Notes: generated by a model from the letters alone, not told the origin. Positions 1 to 13,204 are shown, counted from the stretch's first letter. The stretch is DNA of 64,000 nt from Mytilus californianus (GCF_021869535.1 NW_026262668.1:21085732-21149731), one strand, 5' to 3'. Program-made: numbers and translations.

Positions 1-915
1 CTGTACATTCATCTGTTGTGTCGCATTCTTGGTTGCTTTGATTTGTAATTTCTTCTATGTGCTCATTTTGTTCTGTTTCTTGTCTTGTAGAGTCATGTAT
101 AATAATTTGGTTTTCATTTTCTTGTTGGTCTTTTGTTTCTTTTTGCTTCTTTCTTTCCAAAAAGGTGGGACATTCTAAAAAATTGTGGCCTGACTTGTTG
201 CAGCCATTACACACCCATTCATTGGGACAGTCACGTGTAAAGTGGCCTTTCTGGAGGCATTTACTACAAATAAATAGAGTGTTTTTATCTATCTGTCCAA
301 AGTGTGAAACCCTAGCTAGGTATTTCCCGAATTGCATTGTCTTGGGTAATTGTTTTCAAATTTCTCACAAAAAAATAATCTGTCTCCTGTCTGGCAGTTT
401 GTCATTTTATTGTCAACTCTCAGCCTTTCTCTGTATAATGAAATGACTTTTATGTTTCTCATCTCTAATTCTCTCTGTATCTGACCATCATCAGCAGACA
501 ATGGCACATTTTTTACTCTGACTTTTCTTAGGTTGCTTTTGTAGTTTGGATTGTTTGGGTTGTGGGGAAGAAGGGGGATAGTTTTTCCTCTGAGAACTAC
601 TCCTTCACCTAGGAGTTTAAGTCTGTCTTCTTCTGTATCTAGGTATAACCTCCACATTTTGCCTATTCTCTGAATTCCCTTTATGTGTTCTCTTCTTATT
701 GACATTGCCATCCCTTTGAATATTTCTGTGTGGGAAAGCCAGAGTTCTTTGGCTGGGTTTGAGGCTCCAAATACGTCTGTTTCTTTAATGAATATTGGTT
801 TGACACCGTTTGTATCGTTTGTATCATTTGTATCATTTGTATCTGTATTAATTGTTAAGTTGCCAGCAGTTACTTTTGCATATGTTGGCGCCATGTTGTT
901 TACATTGTCAGTCAA
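1..915 (-). pseudogene. L1/Tx1-like LINE ORF1 (gag-like), frameshifted, cut by window edge
   Basis: An ATG at 915 opens a 199-codon frame whose more usual start may be the inner ATG (MAPTYAKV). It has a Thr/Asn/Asp repeat (residues ~25-36), then an RRM-like region typical of L1/Tx1-type ORF1 proteins (MWRLYLDTEEDR, KVRVKNVPLSADDG). Near 353-358, in an A-run, the frame shifts by one base. The continuing frame then carries two perfect CX2CX4HX4C zinc knuckles (CSKCLQKGHFTRDC and CNGCNKSGHNFLEC, about 197-275) followed by a Gln/Glu-rich tail that runs off the left edge. The protein would bind element RNA in the retrotransposition particle. The single frameshift means this copy is probably dead, though a sequencing error in the A-run is possible. 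ORF2 would lie to the left of the window. Confidence 0.75.
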
Positions 916-1069
916 GTCGGATATATTTTGACTTTCGTTTTTATTTACCTTAATAATTTCATTTCAACGCAAAGTCTGTTTGAATAGAATGTGTCTGTTA
1001 TTTGGGAAAGGCATTGTTTATTTCTCGAATAGATGAGCATTTTTTAGAACATACTCACCCCTTCTCGTC

Positions 1070-1159
1070 CAATGAAAAGTCAGTTTTTTTCCTTCTAATT
1101 TTCATAGTACATGGCTTTCCATGCACTATAAAATGCTATACATGAATGACTTTTCATTG
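1070..1159. repeat. Foldback hairpin, ~43 nt arms
   Basis: The outer arms CAATGAAAAGTCA (1070-1082) and its exact complement (1147-1159) enclose inner arms that also pair (ATAGTACATGG against CCATGCACTAT) around a CTTT loop. The mid-arm is imperfect. It is a 90 bp snapback sequence of MITE type. A pre-miRNA-like origin cannot be excluded from sequence alone. Confidence 0.65.
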
Positions 1160-2246
1160 TTGTTAAAACGTTGTTGTGACGTCATTCTATTGTTGTACCC
1201 GTAAACCACCTAAACCTCACCCTGTGTACAAAGTGCAAATCTAGAAATTGCTTTATGAACTAAGGGACTTCAATAGTTTTTATAATTTTCAATTCGGCGT
1301 TGATTTACAAGTTGTTTTTTTTTTAAATCTGATATTATTGCTTGAATATGAATATAAAGCAACAATTCGCCTATTAACGACAATGAATATAGGAAGCAGA
1401 ATAAAGGAAGACGTTACCACAGGTTATCTGTTAAACAAATCAATCGTGTGTCCGATTGACACTTTGTTCGTAGTGATCGTTTTATGTTTTTAAAGAAAAA
1501 AAAAAAAAAAAAAAAAAAGGGGGGATATTCAGGTGGTACCGTTTTGGTAAACAATAACAGTCTCTTGAAAATTCCGATGAACAACAAAATAATTTAAAAT
1601 GATTGCACGCTGTTATTTCTTCATTTCTTCGAATCAATTATATATTTGAAATAAAATCGACTGCGGTGCACTCGATATGGTTCAATGTGAACCTGTCTTC
1701 CCGTTTTTCTTTTTTTCTCATCCACCTAGTAAGAAATAAAAACCCCAGAAGAAACAAGAAACTAATAGGAGAAGACTACATTTTGAAATATAATAAATAT
1801 AAAACTTGCCATTATTAGCTGCTATAACTACTTTTAATCCAAAGTTTAAAACAACACAATCACTGATAACGACATCACTTTCTTCGGTTTTTGCATTAAG
1901 AATGTATTTTCATCGTCTTTATCCATTTTGAAACACAAAACGCATGTGAAGGTATTCAAGGAAATTTTTTTAGAGTAGTCCTTGCGCACGCAAAATTCAT
2001 GATACGCATACACTGTGTCTTTATCTTCATGTAGCAATATATGTTGTTTACCTTCAGCTGTAATTTCTTTTTGTATTTTGTTTAGATTGAGCTACTGTTT
2101 ATAGGGGCCAATATGTAGGATAAATTTTAATGTAAAGAAAGTTTATTCACAAAACAATTTTCACACTTGATGAAAATAAATCTAACCAAAAGTTTGTATT
2201 TGCTTGCATTTTTTCACCTTTTTGACGTGTTAAACAATGTTTTGTG
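1160..2246. other. Intergenic, no gene seen
   Basis: AT-rich DNA. The only notable item is a pure A-run followed by GGGGGG at about 1494-1524. Short open frames here are not conserved-looking. Confidence 0.5.
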
Positions 2247-2362
2247 TAAGATATAAGCCTCTAACAGTCCATTCTGTAAAATATTGAACAGATCTTTGGC
2301 CTGCGGCCTCAGTCCTGTCCAATATGTTACAGAATGGACTGTTATCGGCTTATATCCTTTAC
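2247..2362. repeat. Foldback element with GGCCTGCGGCC core
   Basis: The left arm from 2247 (GTAAGATATAAGCC, then AACAGTCCATTCTGTAA and ATATTG) pairs with the right arm ending at 2362, about 90 percent over ~42 bp. The centre is a GC-rich 11-mer palindrome, GGCCTGCGGCC, at 2298-2308. It belongs to the same structural class as the foldbacks at 38391, 59719, 60716 and 63515. Confidence 0.75.
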
Positions 2363-3894
2363 ATAATAACGAAAGTAAACTCTTAAAAACTGCTCAAATG
2401 AGGTGTACAATCCCACAAGGCAATTTCCAAAGGAAAAGAGCAAAAAAATCATACTGTTATTTGTCTAATTATCATAAATGAAATCAGAAGAACATTGTAA
2501 ATGTTATTTAATGGTGAATATATAGACCCCCCCCCCCCAAAAAAAAAGGGGGGCAAAGGTGTGAGTAAAATACGCCTTGGGCTTTAAATCTTCATAAAAC
2601 ATGACCAAGTATTTTCTAACCTATAAGTAAAACAATTCTTTTCTTTTACCTGAGGGCAATTAAGCCTTAAGCGTACGCTTTTACAGGTGTGAATGTTGTC
2701 ATTTTGAATCGATTAACAGAAAGAGCCGCAATGGTGAGTTCAATACACCGAGATTAAATATCCGATGACAATGAGAAAAAATATAATTGTATGAATTCAT
2801 TGAAAAATCACCTGTAGAATATTTCTCGGGGGAATTATTTTTTGAAAAAGAATGCCAATCATTTCTTTCATTAAAGGATTGGCATTCGTTAGACATTTTA
2901 GCTAATTAATTAGTTGTTGAACAAGTTAATTCGAGGTCAAAGGAGACTAATTTTCCCATTCAAATAAACTTTTATTCACATATTTGTTTTCTTATGAATA
3001 GAGCGTGTTTGTTTTTATATGAGGTGTTGTAGGTGGTCCCTCAGTATATCTAAATGTCTGCATGGTATACTTAGCCACACGTTTTAAGTGGTTTGGTGGG
3101 TGTAAATTCAATTCGTTATTCGAATAATGATATAATTTTGTATGCAGACCGAAGGATTTTAAGGAATCTGTCGTATCAATGTCTCGTGGTCGTATCTCTG
3201 TCAACTGATGATCAAATTAGGGAGGGACGGAATAAAATAAATGTATTATATAAAAGCGTTACGAACAAATTAGATTTTTGAAAACTTTTTTTTACACGGA
3301 ACACCGCTAGTTAATTATGACTTTAAACTATGAGAGAATCTGTAAAAGTAATCTTAACTATTATTCCCCTATATTTACTTGTTTCATGAACTTAGTAAAA
3401 AAAAACAGTTTAAAAACAGCAGACTATAGTTATTTAAAAAATATTGTTCTGTATCAAGTTCATTTAAAAAAAGGCTTGCCGATAGGTAGAAAGCATGTCT
3501 GGTATATATCTTTTTTATGATCCATGAAACAGTTAATGCGTTTGTCAAAATCTTGTCGGGTAAAACAACCGTATGATTGACAAGAGAATTCGACACTTAA
3601 TTACGACTATGTTAGTCCCTGCTTGTTTTGGTACTTTGTAGTTTATAGTTATCACATGTTTTTTTTAAACCAGGATTCAGTCAAGATGGCTACATGTAGA
3701 GAATTGATATACTCAATTTAAAATCGATGGTGATATCTTATGTAGGAGACGAAAACGTTAATATTTATGAATTTGTGATTTTTTATACATAATGAACATA
3801 ATATCAATTTTTCATTTTTTTGCGGATTATCCCTTTAAGATACATGCTACGACAGATTCGTAAACACTCTATACTATAGTCAGTTTGAATAATA
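2363..3894. other. Intergenic, nothing recognised
   Basis: No gene-like frame or known repeat seen. There is a C-run/A-run/G-run composite at 2527-2551. Confidence 0.4.
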
Positions 3895-4262
3895 TTTATA
3901 CCCTATGGACATATTTGCTTTGCATACGTGTTGACTATTTGAATGCGAGTCATTTCATACTGGATAAATTTTCACAAACATACATAAGGATATTTTTTAC
4001 CAGAAAAGAAGGCATGTGCCAGATATATACATAAACATTTCCCTGTCATCTAAGTTAAAATAACTCTATGGACATACATGCATATCTGATTTTCATGTCA
4101 TGATGTCACTATTAAAAATGAGAGATCCAGTCCTTTCACTATAACTGGGTACAATTTTACTACGTCCAGAAATTGCATAACAGAAAGGAAGGCACGTGAG
4201 AAATAAATAATAAAATTCACATGTAAGCTAAGTTAACTATGTGGACACGTCAGCTTTGAGTT
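3895..4262. repeat. Degenerate ~170 bp tandem repeat, about 2.3 copies
   Basis: The phrase CTATGGACA recurs at about 3902, 4074 and (as CTATGTGGACA) 4238. The phrase AGAAAAGAAGGCATGTG at ~4000 is matched by AGAAAGGAAGGCACGTG at ~4180, which gives a period of 165-173 bp. It looks like an old satellite-type duplication just outside the MULE. Confidence 0.55.
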
Positions 4263-5439
4263 TAATACATACATGTACGTAACAACATGAAACATGTATA
4301 TGTATGTACATTTTGTAATTCAATGGCCTTTATTGATGTAAACTTGCATTTTTATTCAACATTAACATACTATTTATATTTTTATATAGCTTCCTAGAAA
4401 ATCAGGCAGCGTAACTCATGGCATTACCTGGCTGGTAACTGTTTATGTGCTATTTACATTAAAATTGTAGCACTTCACAGTTGCTGGGTTGGTTAAAATG
4501 GTGTCTTCCTCCTATTCCCACTTTTTAAAAATCACTATTTCCTTCTATTCCCACATGCAAATAACAATAGATGTTTTGATAAATAATTTGTTTTTATAAC
4601 AATCAAGGTTAATTAAAATTTCACCTAAGATTTACCTGTATTTTTCTTACACTGTTTAGGTATAATACACTGTTTATTTGTAATATGTTTTTTTTTCGTC
4701 AAAGAAATATTTAAAAATAAAGAATAATTATGATTAATAGATTGAAGTAAGATTAAAAAAATTGTCACCCGAACAAAACAAAAATAATGATAGATAATAT
4801 TATAACCAAGTATAATCTTAAAATGTGGAATAAAAGTATACTAATCTTAAGATTTGAAATAAAAGTATACTCTAACAATAATATTACTTGGACCAATAAT
4901 CAAAGATGTAAAATAATGGGTGAAAACTGTTCATTTTACTTCTAAGCATGAATAATAAATGGACAGCAATCAGATTTGATTAATTTTAATTGACTGAGTT
5001 ATCCAAGCTGAAAAAATCAGAATAATTTTTGCAAGCTAAGAACTTAGCTGACAAATACTAACTCAGTTGTAAACCCCAAGCTCTATGAGCTCCAAGCTAA
5101 AACATTAATATAAATTGTGGTCCTTCGAAAATTCTCCAGTCATGGCATTACTCAGTAACAATGGCTAATGCACCTGCTCCGATGTCTTAGTGAAATTTAG
5201 TGGGTTTTTTTCTCTCGAATTTCCACTTTGAGGAAACAGACAACAAATAGAGATAAGTACTGTTTTATGTTAAATATTCAAAACATATTCAAAATGTATA
5301 CATTCACTAATTAACAAGTATAAATATATCGTAAAAGAACACTGGATACTCTTGTTTACCAAATGTGTCGCTTAATAATTAGTGAGTGAACACTATTATC
5401 CTGGTACAAAAGGTTTCTTTTTGACATTATATATGCAAA

Positions 5440-7038
5440 ATGGAAACTGAAAATGATGGTTATGATGGTTATCAATATGAATCTAACAGTCAAGATGGTG
5501 ATGGTAAATATGGAGATGGAATAACCATAAACAAATCTATTGCAAGGAGTTTGACTGCAAAAATAATAAAAACAAGTCCGCTTCAAAAAGAAGGTCCTAG
5601 TAACATAATACAAAAAAAAAACGTAGATGAAATCACGACAACAGATATCTTGACAAATTTTCAAACGATTATTAACGTATCAGACTTAATAAATTGTCTT
5701 GAAAGAATAAATCAAGAACAATACTTGGTAACTTGCAAAGACACCACAAGTCTGCAAAGTCTTTTGAATGAATTTGCTATATTTCAAATAGGAAACACTG
5801 AATTTACAACAGAAAAGGCTGGTCCTCTCAAATGGGAAAACAAAAAAAGATTTCATAGATGTCCTTATATACGGTATGCCGTTTGAAGTTAAACCTGCAA
5901 TTGTTCACAAAAAATAAGTCAATATGGAAAAATAATCAAATTGATATCGCCTACCTTTAAAAACTTTCCTTCTATTCAGTCAGGTGTCAGAATTGTTAGA
6001 ATTGCATCATTGGAAAAACCGATTCCAAGAAAAATATACATTTTGGGGACAGCTTGTAACTATAAGATATGAGGTCAACAAAATCCAAAAAAAAAATGCT
6101 TCAAATGCAATGACTACGGTCATATTGCCAAAGATTGTGGAAATGAACCGAAACGAACGAAAAGACCATTGTTTCAAGTGTGGCCGTTATGGACAGAATG
6201 TTATAATGACAAAAATGTACATAATACAAATAACACAAATGACAATGACAATAGAGATCAAGAAAATCCAAACCTATATCATACTTCTGATTATGCTGAA
6301 GCATACTGTCAAAATACAGACAATTCTTGCACACCTCCTAAATTATTTAGCTTTGACTCGGGAATTCGATATTTTGGACAGGGTTTTCCGTCACCACCGA
6401 AAAAAGATAATGTAGAAAATACGCAGGAATTTGTCACGAGTGAAAATTTTGATAACATTTTAGAATCAGATAATCAATACCAAACAGGGAACACAACATA
6501 CGAAAACAATTGGGAAAATGAAGAATCATTGGAACAAGACACTCAAGACAGCAATATAAACAAACAAGAAATCATACAACAGAATGAGTTACAGATTTTT
6601 GAAATAATTGAAATATCTTGTAAACTAAAGGAAAAAACAGTTGAAGCTGACGAAACAGAAAATACCTACGTTATTACCGAAAATAAACAAATTAGGGAAG
6701 CAGAAACTGTAGATATTGTCGAAAATGTAGATAAAGAAATACAGACAAAAGAAAACGAACACATTGAAAACAAGAATACAGAAGCTAAGAAAAAGAAAGA
6801 CAAATCTCAAGTAGGGAAAAAGAAATTTGAAGATAAGACAGGCGATAAAGACAAGACAAAAAGTGCTAAAAATACACAAAAAAGGGTGAGACACAGATTG
6901 ATAAGACTTAAAAAAAAAAAGGCAAACCGAAAACCGATAGTAAAACTACAATGGAAAATAAAAGGTCAAGAAATTCAACAGGAGAAGGCAAAAAGCAAGA
7001 ACATTTACAAAAGAAAACAAAGGTACAAACACCTATAA
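5440..7038 (+). pseudogene. LINE ORF1, multiple frameshifts
   Basis: ATG at 5440 starts an acidic N-terminus. Near 5844-5851 an A-run frameshift sends the RRM-like part into another frame (YGMPFEVKPAIVH). The first zinc knuckle CFKCNDYGHIAKDC (6097-6138) is back in the first frame. The second (CFKCGRYGQNV, from ~6166) is in another frame and has lost its His to Gln. The C-terminal part (6169-7038) is very rich in Lys, Glu, Asn and Thr, as expected for the low-complexity tail of these ORF1 proteins. The nucleic-acid chaperone role is inferred from the family. Confidence 0.7.
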
Positions 7039-7051
7039 CTCAAACTTCAAA

Positions 7052-10000
7052 ATGATGCATGCTAAACTAACATTTCTTTATAGCACACTACTAATGTTAA
7101 GTATTTTGAAAAGTGTGAATATTAGAAGGAGTTTTGAAACAAAAAAAGATGGTATTATTAAAGGTTATGGAGATTGTGAAATCATTTGTTTGCAGGAATG
7201 TGGTTATATCAAGCAAAATGTTAATAGCGATTTAGAGAATAATACAGACTTTAAAATATATTTTTCTCAAGGAGAGTTGCATACAAAAGGTGTGGTTACA
7301 TTGCTTAAAAATGATATTGAATGTACAAACCATTACTTTAACAGCCATATTTTAAATGGTAGATTGGTACATACTAGTTATAAAGCTGATGACAAAGTAC
7401 TAAATCTATTTAACATTTGTAGTCCTACAAAATCCACAGGACAACAAGGAATGTTTAATAGAGAAATGATAGAATACTGTGCAAGTGTAAATGTAGAATC
7501 GTACAGAAATATTATGTTAGGAGATTTTAATTGTGTAGATCAACAGATTGATACAAAATACAAAAAACCCAAATGTAGTACTTGATAACAATATAATTTT
7601 GTTATATAAAAAAAATGTGTAGCATGTTAAATATATTGAACAGCTATAGATATAAATATCCTAAAAAAAAAGTTATACTTTTATAGGTAATAGAGGTGCT
7701 AAAACTAGAATAGACAAAATATGTATATCAGAAGCCTTAAAGCATAAAATAAGAGATCTAAAGCATATACCCTGTCAATATGTGACCACAAGATCGTATT
7801 TATAACTTTCAAACTTCAAAAGACTAAATGGGGAAATGGTTATTGGAAAATGAATGATAGTTTATTGGACAAAGAACTTTATATCGAATACATAAATAAC
7901 TTCTGGATAAATTGGAAACAAAGAAAGAGTAACTATAATATATTAGATTTGTGGGAAAATGGAAAGAAAAGAATTAAAGAAATGACAATACGTTTCTCCA
8001 AAAAATTAGTAGCTCGTGAAAGAAAAGAACTTTCAGATACATACATACAACTTGGGAATGAAGAAAATAAAACTCAGCCATACCAAGTTACTATTAATAA
8101 CTTAAGTGAAATCATAATTGACTTAGAAAATAAGGAAAAAGTGGGTACAGTAAAACAATCAAGACAAGATTATTACGAAGAAGACATAGATAACATTGAC
8201 TTTTTTAAAAAGGAAGAGGAAAAAAGAGGAGATAAGCGAGAAGTAGAAAGTGTATTAGACAAAAACGGGAAGTCATGCACTTTTATTCCGATTTTTATAA
8301 GTCACAAAACATTGATAGACATTATTATTATTTAGAAGACCTTGAACTAAATAGACTAACAGAAGAAGATAAAACAAACTTTGATACATTTACAACACAA
8401 GATGAATGTCTTAAATTATTAAAAGAATTCAAAAATAATAAATCACCCGGAGTTGATGGAATTGGAAAGTCCTTTTATACCAAATTCTGGAATATAATAG
8501 GGGGAGACCTGGTTGAAGTATTGAATAACGTGTACTTGAACGGAGAATTGACGGAATCAATGAAGACAGGACTAATATAATTAAATTATAAAAATAAGGC
8601 TAGCAGAAAAGACCTGAAACAATGGAGACCGATAAGTGTGTTATGTGTCGATTACAAAATTCTTACCAAATTCTTAAGTAAAAACTTATTAAAAGTAAAA
8701 AACAAACTGTTAGATAAGAATCAAACAGCTGCAGGACCAGAAAAATTAATTTCAGACAATCAATCTTTTATCAATAGAAAGAAAGCATTTTGGAGTATAT
8801 GAACTTAAATGACATTAGTGGTATATTAATAGTTTTCAACCAGGAAAAGGCTTTCGATCGTGTTGAGCACAAATTTATTATACAAGTGTTAAGAGCAATG
8901 AATTTTCCGTCAAATTTTATAAGATGGATTGGAATAATTTACACCGACATAACAAGTAAGGTTATTATAAATGGAGCACTTAGCGACAAGATCGTAATTT
9001 CAAGGTCCATAAGACAAAGATGTCCAACCAGTATGAGTATATATGCTCTTATAATAGAAACATTAGCTTGCAAAATTCGTACAAACAACAGCATACAGGG
9101 AATACAAATTCCTAATCATAATTCAAATGTTAAACTTTTACAACACGCCGATGATTGTTCGATAATGTCTACGATTCTTACAGACTATGAAAAGTTACTT
9201 GAAGAATTTAAAAATTTTGGTATGGTATCTGGTTCGAAAATCAATGAAAACAAAACGGAAATTTTAAAAATTGGAAATCCTAATACAACAAACTTTGACG
9301 ATATAAACAAATTAATCAAAGACGAAATCAAAGTCCTTGGAATATGGTATGGAAAAAACGCAGTAGAAATTAACTAGAAAAAGAAATATAATGGACTCAT
9401 AAACCAGATTAACAAATGGAAAAAAAGAAAAGTTCGATATAAACATAAAGTTTTAATTCTCAACACTTATGTACTTAGCAAATTTTTATATACTGCAAGG
9501 ATATATCCACCTAGCGAATATTATATAAAGAAAATAAATAAAGTAATTTATGATTTTTTCTGGGACAATATTGAGACATTAAACAGAACAACAATTATCA
9601 AACAATATAAAGATGGTAGACAACAAGTACCAGATATCAAAATGATAAGTGAAGCACTACTATTATACAGAATATCGCAAGTTCTAACTGGAAATAAATC
9701 TGTATGGACATCATTATTTATATACTTTATAGGAATCACCACAAGAGCCATACTCCCAAAGTTAGCAGACAATATGTATAGACACTCTGTGGTCACTATA
9801 GGGCAATATGATAGATTGAAATTCATATATCTAAAATATAAAAGTAATATTATACTTAATAACAAAGTTTTAAAGAAATTTATTTAAAGCTGTTGGAACT
9901 AAACAATGTTAAAAACAAGATTGAAATACTATACCCGAATGTAAAATTCCAACATATATGGAATAACTTACAAAGGGTGAACAATCTGTATATAAGAGAT

Positions 10001-10390
10001 TTTATTTATAAAGTTGTACATATGATATGACCAACAGGGGCGTGGCTCTCAAGGAGAAATTTTTACAGGCAAACATATAAATGTTATTATTGTAATAAAC
10101 ATATGGAGACGTTAGAACATTTATTTACAAAATGTGTGATTTTGACATATTTCAGAAATTTAGTTTGTAGTATTATATAAAATGAGAAAAGTTGTCATAA
10201 TTTTAGTATGAATACAAGTACATGTATACTGTTTAATATAGATACAGACTTGATTCCATATATTTATGGGTATGTACATAGTATTTGGACTTGTAAATAT
10301 ATGCCAAAAGAACACTTATTACAACTACTTATGTTAAAATACTATAAAGATGAATTTTTATACAAACAGTTAAATAATATTGTACAGTAG
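7052..10390 (+). pseudogene. LINE ORF2: AP endonuclease, reverse transcriptase, C-terminal CCHC
   Basis: An ATG lies at 7052. The endonuclease is recognisable by ICLQECGY (~7186-7209) and GDFNCVD (~7521-7541), and after a frameshift by the CDHKIV motif (7781-7798; usually SDH). The linker is at 7850-8335. RT pieces in different frames are KSPGVDGI (~8441), WRPISV (~8619), motif A at 8835-8870, LLQHADDCS motif C (ADD at 9147-9155), and a thumb region from 9378 after a TAG stop. In motif A the first catalytic Asp is Asn (AAC, 8838-8840). The L1-type C-terminal zinc motif CYYC-X8-H-X4-C is at 10082-10135. At least five frame breaks or stops make it dead. In life the protein nicks target DNA and primes cDNA synthesis there. 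Confidence 0.8.
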
Positions 10391-10695
10391 TTTATTTTTC
10401 TCAAAATAAAATTTAAATAAAAAAGCACAATGATGAGAAAGCTGACATAAAACCATCAACATTGACCCTTATATAGGTGATGTTAAAATGTGCCTTAAGA
10501 TTTTTACTACAATTAAGTTGTACTCTATTTTGACTCTAGCTTTAGACTTCCTTCTCAGTATATGTAATCACAACTTAACTGAACTCAAAACTCTTATAAC
10601 TCACTACATTTTATACTTTCTTTGTTGAATTGTTTCTTTTTGTTTTAAATATTATAGTTTTCTTTTTCTAAAGTTAACAACAATCTGAGTGCTAA

Positions 10696-12072
10696 AAAAG
10701 AAAAAAAAAAGCTAATGGACAACTACAAGTACAGTTTGTTACAAACAGACTTGGGAATCAAAACCTTGTACACAGTGGGTTTAAGTTCCAGGCAAAGAAC
10801 AAAAGGGACCAAAGAGCTTACTGGAAGTGCTCCACTGCAAACTGTCCTGACACCATCAATACTCTTAACAACATACCGACCAAAGTCTCAGCAAACCACA
10901 ACCCTAGGTCTGACATGCAGCTGAAAGTAGACGATGTCATCCATAGAATGAAAGTACGCTGTACAAATGAAATAACACCAATTCCAACCATTTACGAAGA
11001 AGAATTAGTTAAACTCAGAAACGACGACTGGAACGACGACACACAAGAACTTGTAGAGAAAATTCCAACTTTCCCATCGGGCAAGAATTCAATGTACAAC
11101 AAACTCAAGAAGAACTTTCCAGTTTTACCAAAAACTATTGATCAAATCAACATAGATGGTATTTGGGCACGTACTACCAAAGGTGATCCATTTCTGCTAA
11201 CAGACGACAACACAAGTGGGCGTATGCTAATCTTCAGTACGCAAAAGAATCTAACACACTTAGCAGCTGCAGATATCATATATGGTGAAGGTACATTTTA
11301 CATCTGTCCGAGCCTATTCTTCCAACTGTACACATTTCACGCAATGGTTGACGGCGCAATGTATCCACAGTTTACTTCCAGCCAAGAGTGAACTAGTATA
11401 TACAAGGCTCTTGACTTTACTTAAAGATGTATGCCACTAACACCAACTACAACTTCAGCCTACCACTATCTTCCTGGACTATGAAGTCGCCATCCGGAAT
11501 GCAGCATATTCTGTATTTCCTGGTTTAACGCTAAAGGCTGTTTTTTCACTACACTCAATGCATCAGGAGGAAAGCACAAGAAACAGGTCTTCAGGTTCCA
11601 TACAAGGATGCCAATAATATTCATCAACTTGTACGCCGTGTCGCTGTCCTTCCACTTATACCTATTGCCGAGGTCGAAGATGTATGATTTTATGCCCTAA
11701 CAGACATAGATCAGATTGATACCAACATCATCTACACGCCCTTTACAGACTATGTAACAACATACTGGGTCGAACAGAACAGTCACCTTTGGAACCCCTA
11801 CAAAACACAGGGACCTTAGGACTACAAATCATCTGGAGAGATGGCACAGAAGCTGAATAAACATGTCCAGCATAAAACTTCTGAAACATGCAGAAGCCTT
11901 CAACGCCCTGACCATGATCCAGTATGCAGTCGTTGGGAAGAGAGTGGCCCAAATACGAAAGTATGTAGAAATCAACAACAGATTAGAAGAACTTAAGGTT
12001 AGACAACGCAACCAGGAAGTCACAACAGTACAGTTTGGTGATGCAGCCTCCCACCTTCTTCACGTCGAATAG
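10696..12072 (+). pseudogene. FLYWCH-MULE transposase, broken
   Basis: The frame is open from 10696 to the stop at 11389-11391. An N-terminal FLYWCH-type zinc finger is visible (HSGFKFQAKNKRDQRAYW, then KCSTANCP and ANHNP, ~10771-10910). The start of the MULE transposase domain follows (GEGTFYICPSLFFQLYTFHA, ~11284-11343). The usual first acidic residue in the DGTF motif is Glu here (GAA, 11287-11289). After 11391 the domain continues in shifting frames: YVTTYWVEQ, NHLERWH (~11827), and finally the helical tail ALTMIQYAVVGKRVAQIRKY to the stop near 12070. The protein would excise and reinsert the element through its terminal inverted repeats. Stops and the D-to-E change argue that it is inactive. 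Confidence 0.75.
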
Positions 12073-12436
12073 ATTGTTTAATAGACTTATATACCGTGAT
12101 ATGTGTGCTACAATGTGTGATTTGTTTTTGTGCTGTTGTATTGTTTGTGTCATATTATAATGCTTGGTTGAATCTACTATTGAATTTGTGTTATAAAAGA
12201 AATAAATAAAATAATTTACTTATATTTGTTTTCATTTCTTTCATATTTATTTTAATTAAAAACACAGAATTCATACACATGCAAAAAATAACTTATTACC
12301 TGTCCTAATAAAAAAAACTAGTTGATTAAACAATGTTTGTACAGTATAATCCTTTGTTTGCATAATTTTTCCCCCTATTCCCACATGAAATATTAACTTT
12401 CCTTACCAGATTTATAAAAAGTGGGAATAGAAGGAA

Positions 12437-13190
12437 TGAACCCAAAAAATATCTCAGCATTTAGAACATGGCAGAAAGAAGATGACGTTTTCATGAAAAC
12501 AAAAATTAAACTGAAATGATGAGCTCCTGGGGTCAGTGCCTATTTCAATTGCTGATGTAAAAGAAGTCCATACTGACCATGTACTTGTAAGTTTTACTAC
12601 CTGGAATCGACTGTTTACATTATATTATTAACACTTTAGTATTTAAGGCTGAATGAAGTCCTATAATTGCTTATTGCTACTTCATTTTGAATCTGGTCAT
12701 ATGGTAGATAGTTTGCTTATTGTCAATCATACCACATCTCCTCACTTTTAAATCATACAGAAACCCAACAACAAAAATAACTGGTACTGTTGAGCTTTAA
12801 ATTGTATTTTTGACAATTAAACTGATAATACTTAAAAAAATATTCCTTAGACCAGTGTAATGTGCATTTGGACTAAAATAAAAGAAGTTGTAAGAGCGGA
12901 TTAAAAAAATTTCAAGATACGCTTTGATGACAATGATACAGCATGAACTGTGAATACATAGGTACAGTGTACATGATACAAGTAAATTATGAGGGTTCAT
13001 GATGTATCCTAAGTCTCTGTATGCATTAAATGTAAAGGGCCGAAAGAGCATCAGCTAGACATTGTTTTTTGAAATGTTTATATTTCAAGATACCTGGTAA
13101 TGTTCATTGTTGACTTCATATTACTACTGACAAAGTCGAAGGGGACTATATATACAGGTTTGTATCTGTCTGTCTGTCCAGCCTTCAGTC
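12437..13190. other. Intergenic with one short dispersed-repeat fragment
   Basis: 12685-12752 matches the end of the mussel-type repeat seen at 24640-24780 and 59041-59095 (TTGTCAATCATACCACATCTCC). Nothing else was recognised. Confidence 0.45.
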
Positions 13191-13204
13191 TGGCAAATCA
13201 GTTT

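Larger units (their letters stand above)
5400..10400 (+). mobile_element. Decayed L1/Tx1-like LINE nested in the MULE
   Basis: A two-ORF non-LTR retrotransposon lies in order ORF1 (5440-7038) then ORF2 (7052-10390), with an A/T-rich 3' end near 10400-10430. The boundaries are approximate because no clear target-site duplication was found. Both ORFs are broken by frameshifts and stops, so this copy is immobile. The 5' sequence does not resemble that of the ORF1 at the left window edge, so the two are different L1-like families. Confidence 0.75.
4506..12436 (+). mobile_element. Mutator-like (MULE) DNA transposon split by a LINE
   Basis: The left terminus (CTATTCCCACTTTTTAAAAA, from 4511) is matched in inverted orientation by the right terminus ending near 12433 (20 of 22 bases over CTATTCCCACTTTTTA-A-AAATC). 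Between them lie a FLYWCH-MULE transposase (10696-12072, plus strand) and, upstream of it, a ~5 kb L1-like LINE. Without the LINE the element would be about 2.9 kb, a usual MULE size. No convincing 8-11 bp target duplication is visible at the ends, so the exact boundaries are uncertain by a few bases. A further CTATTCCCAC word sits just inside each end. Confidence 0.6.

Noticed and set aside
3180-3215. CTGATGATCAAA as a hammerhead core
   Set aside because: No stem II, no GAAA at the right distance and no pairing flanks.
5356-6334. Minus-strand open frames opposite LINE ORF1
   Set aside because: Antisense shadows of the ORF1 sequence.
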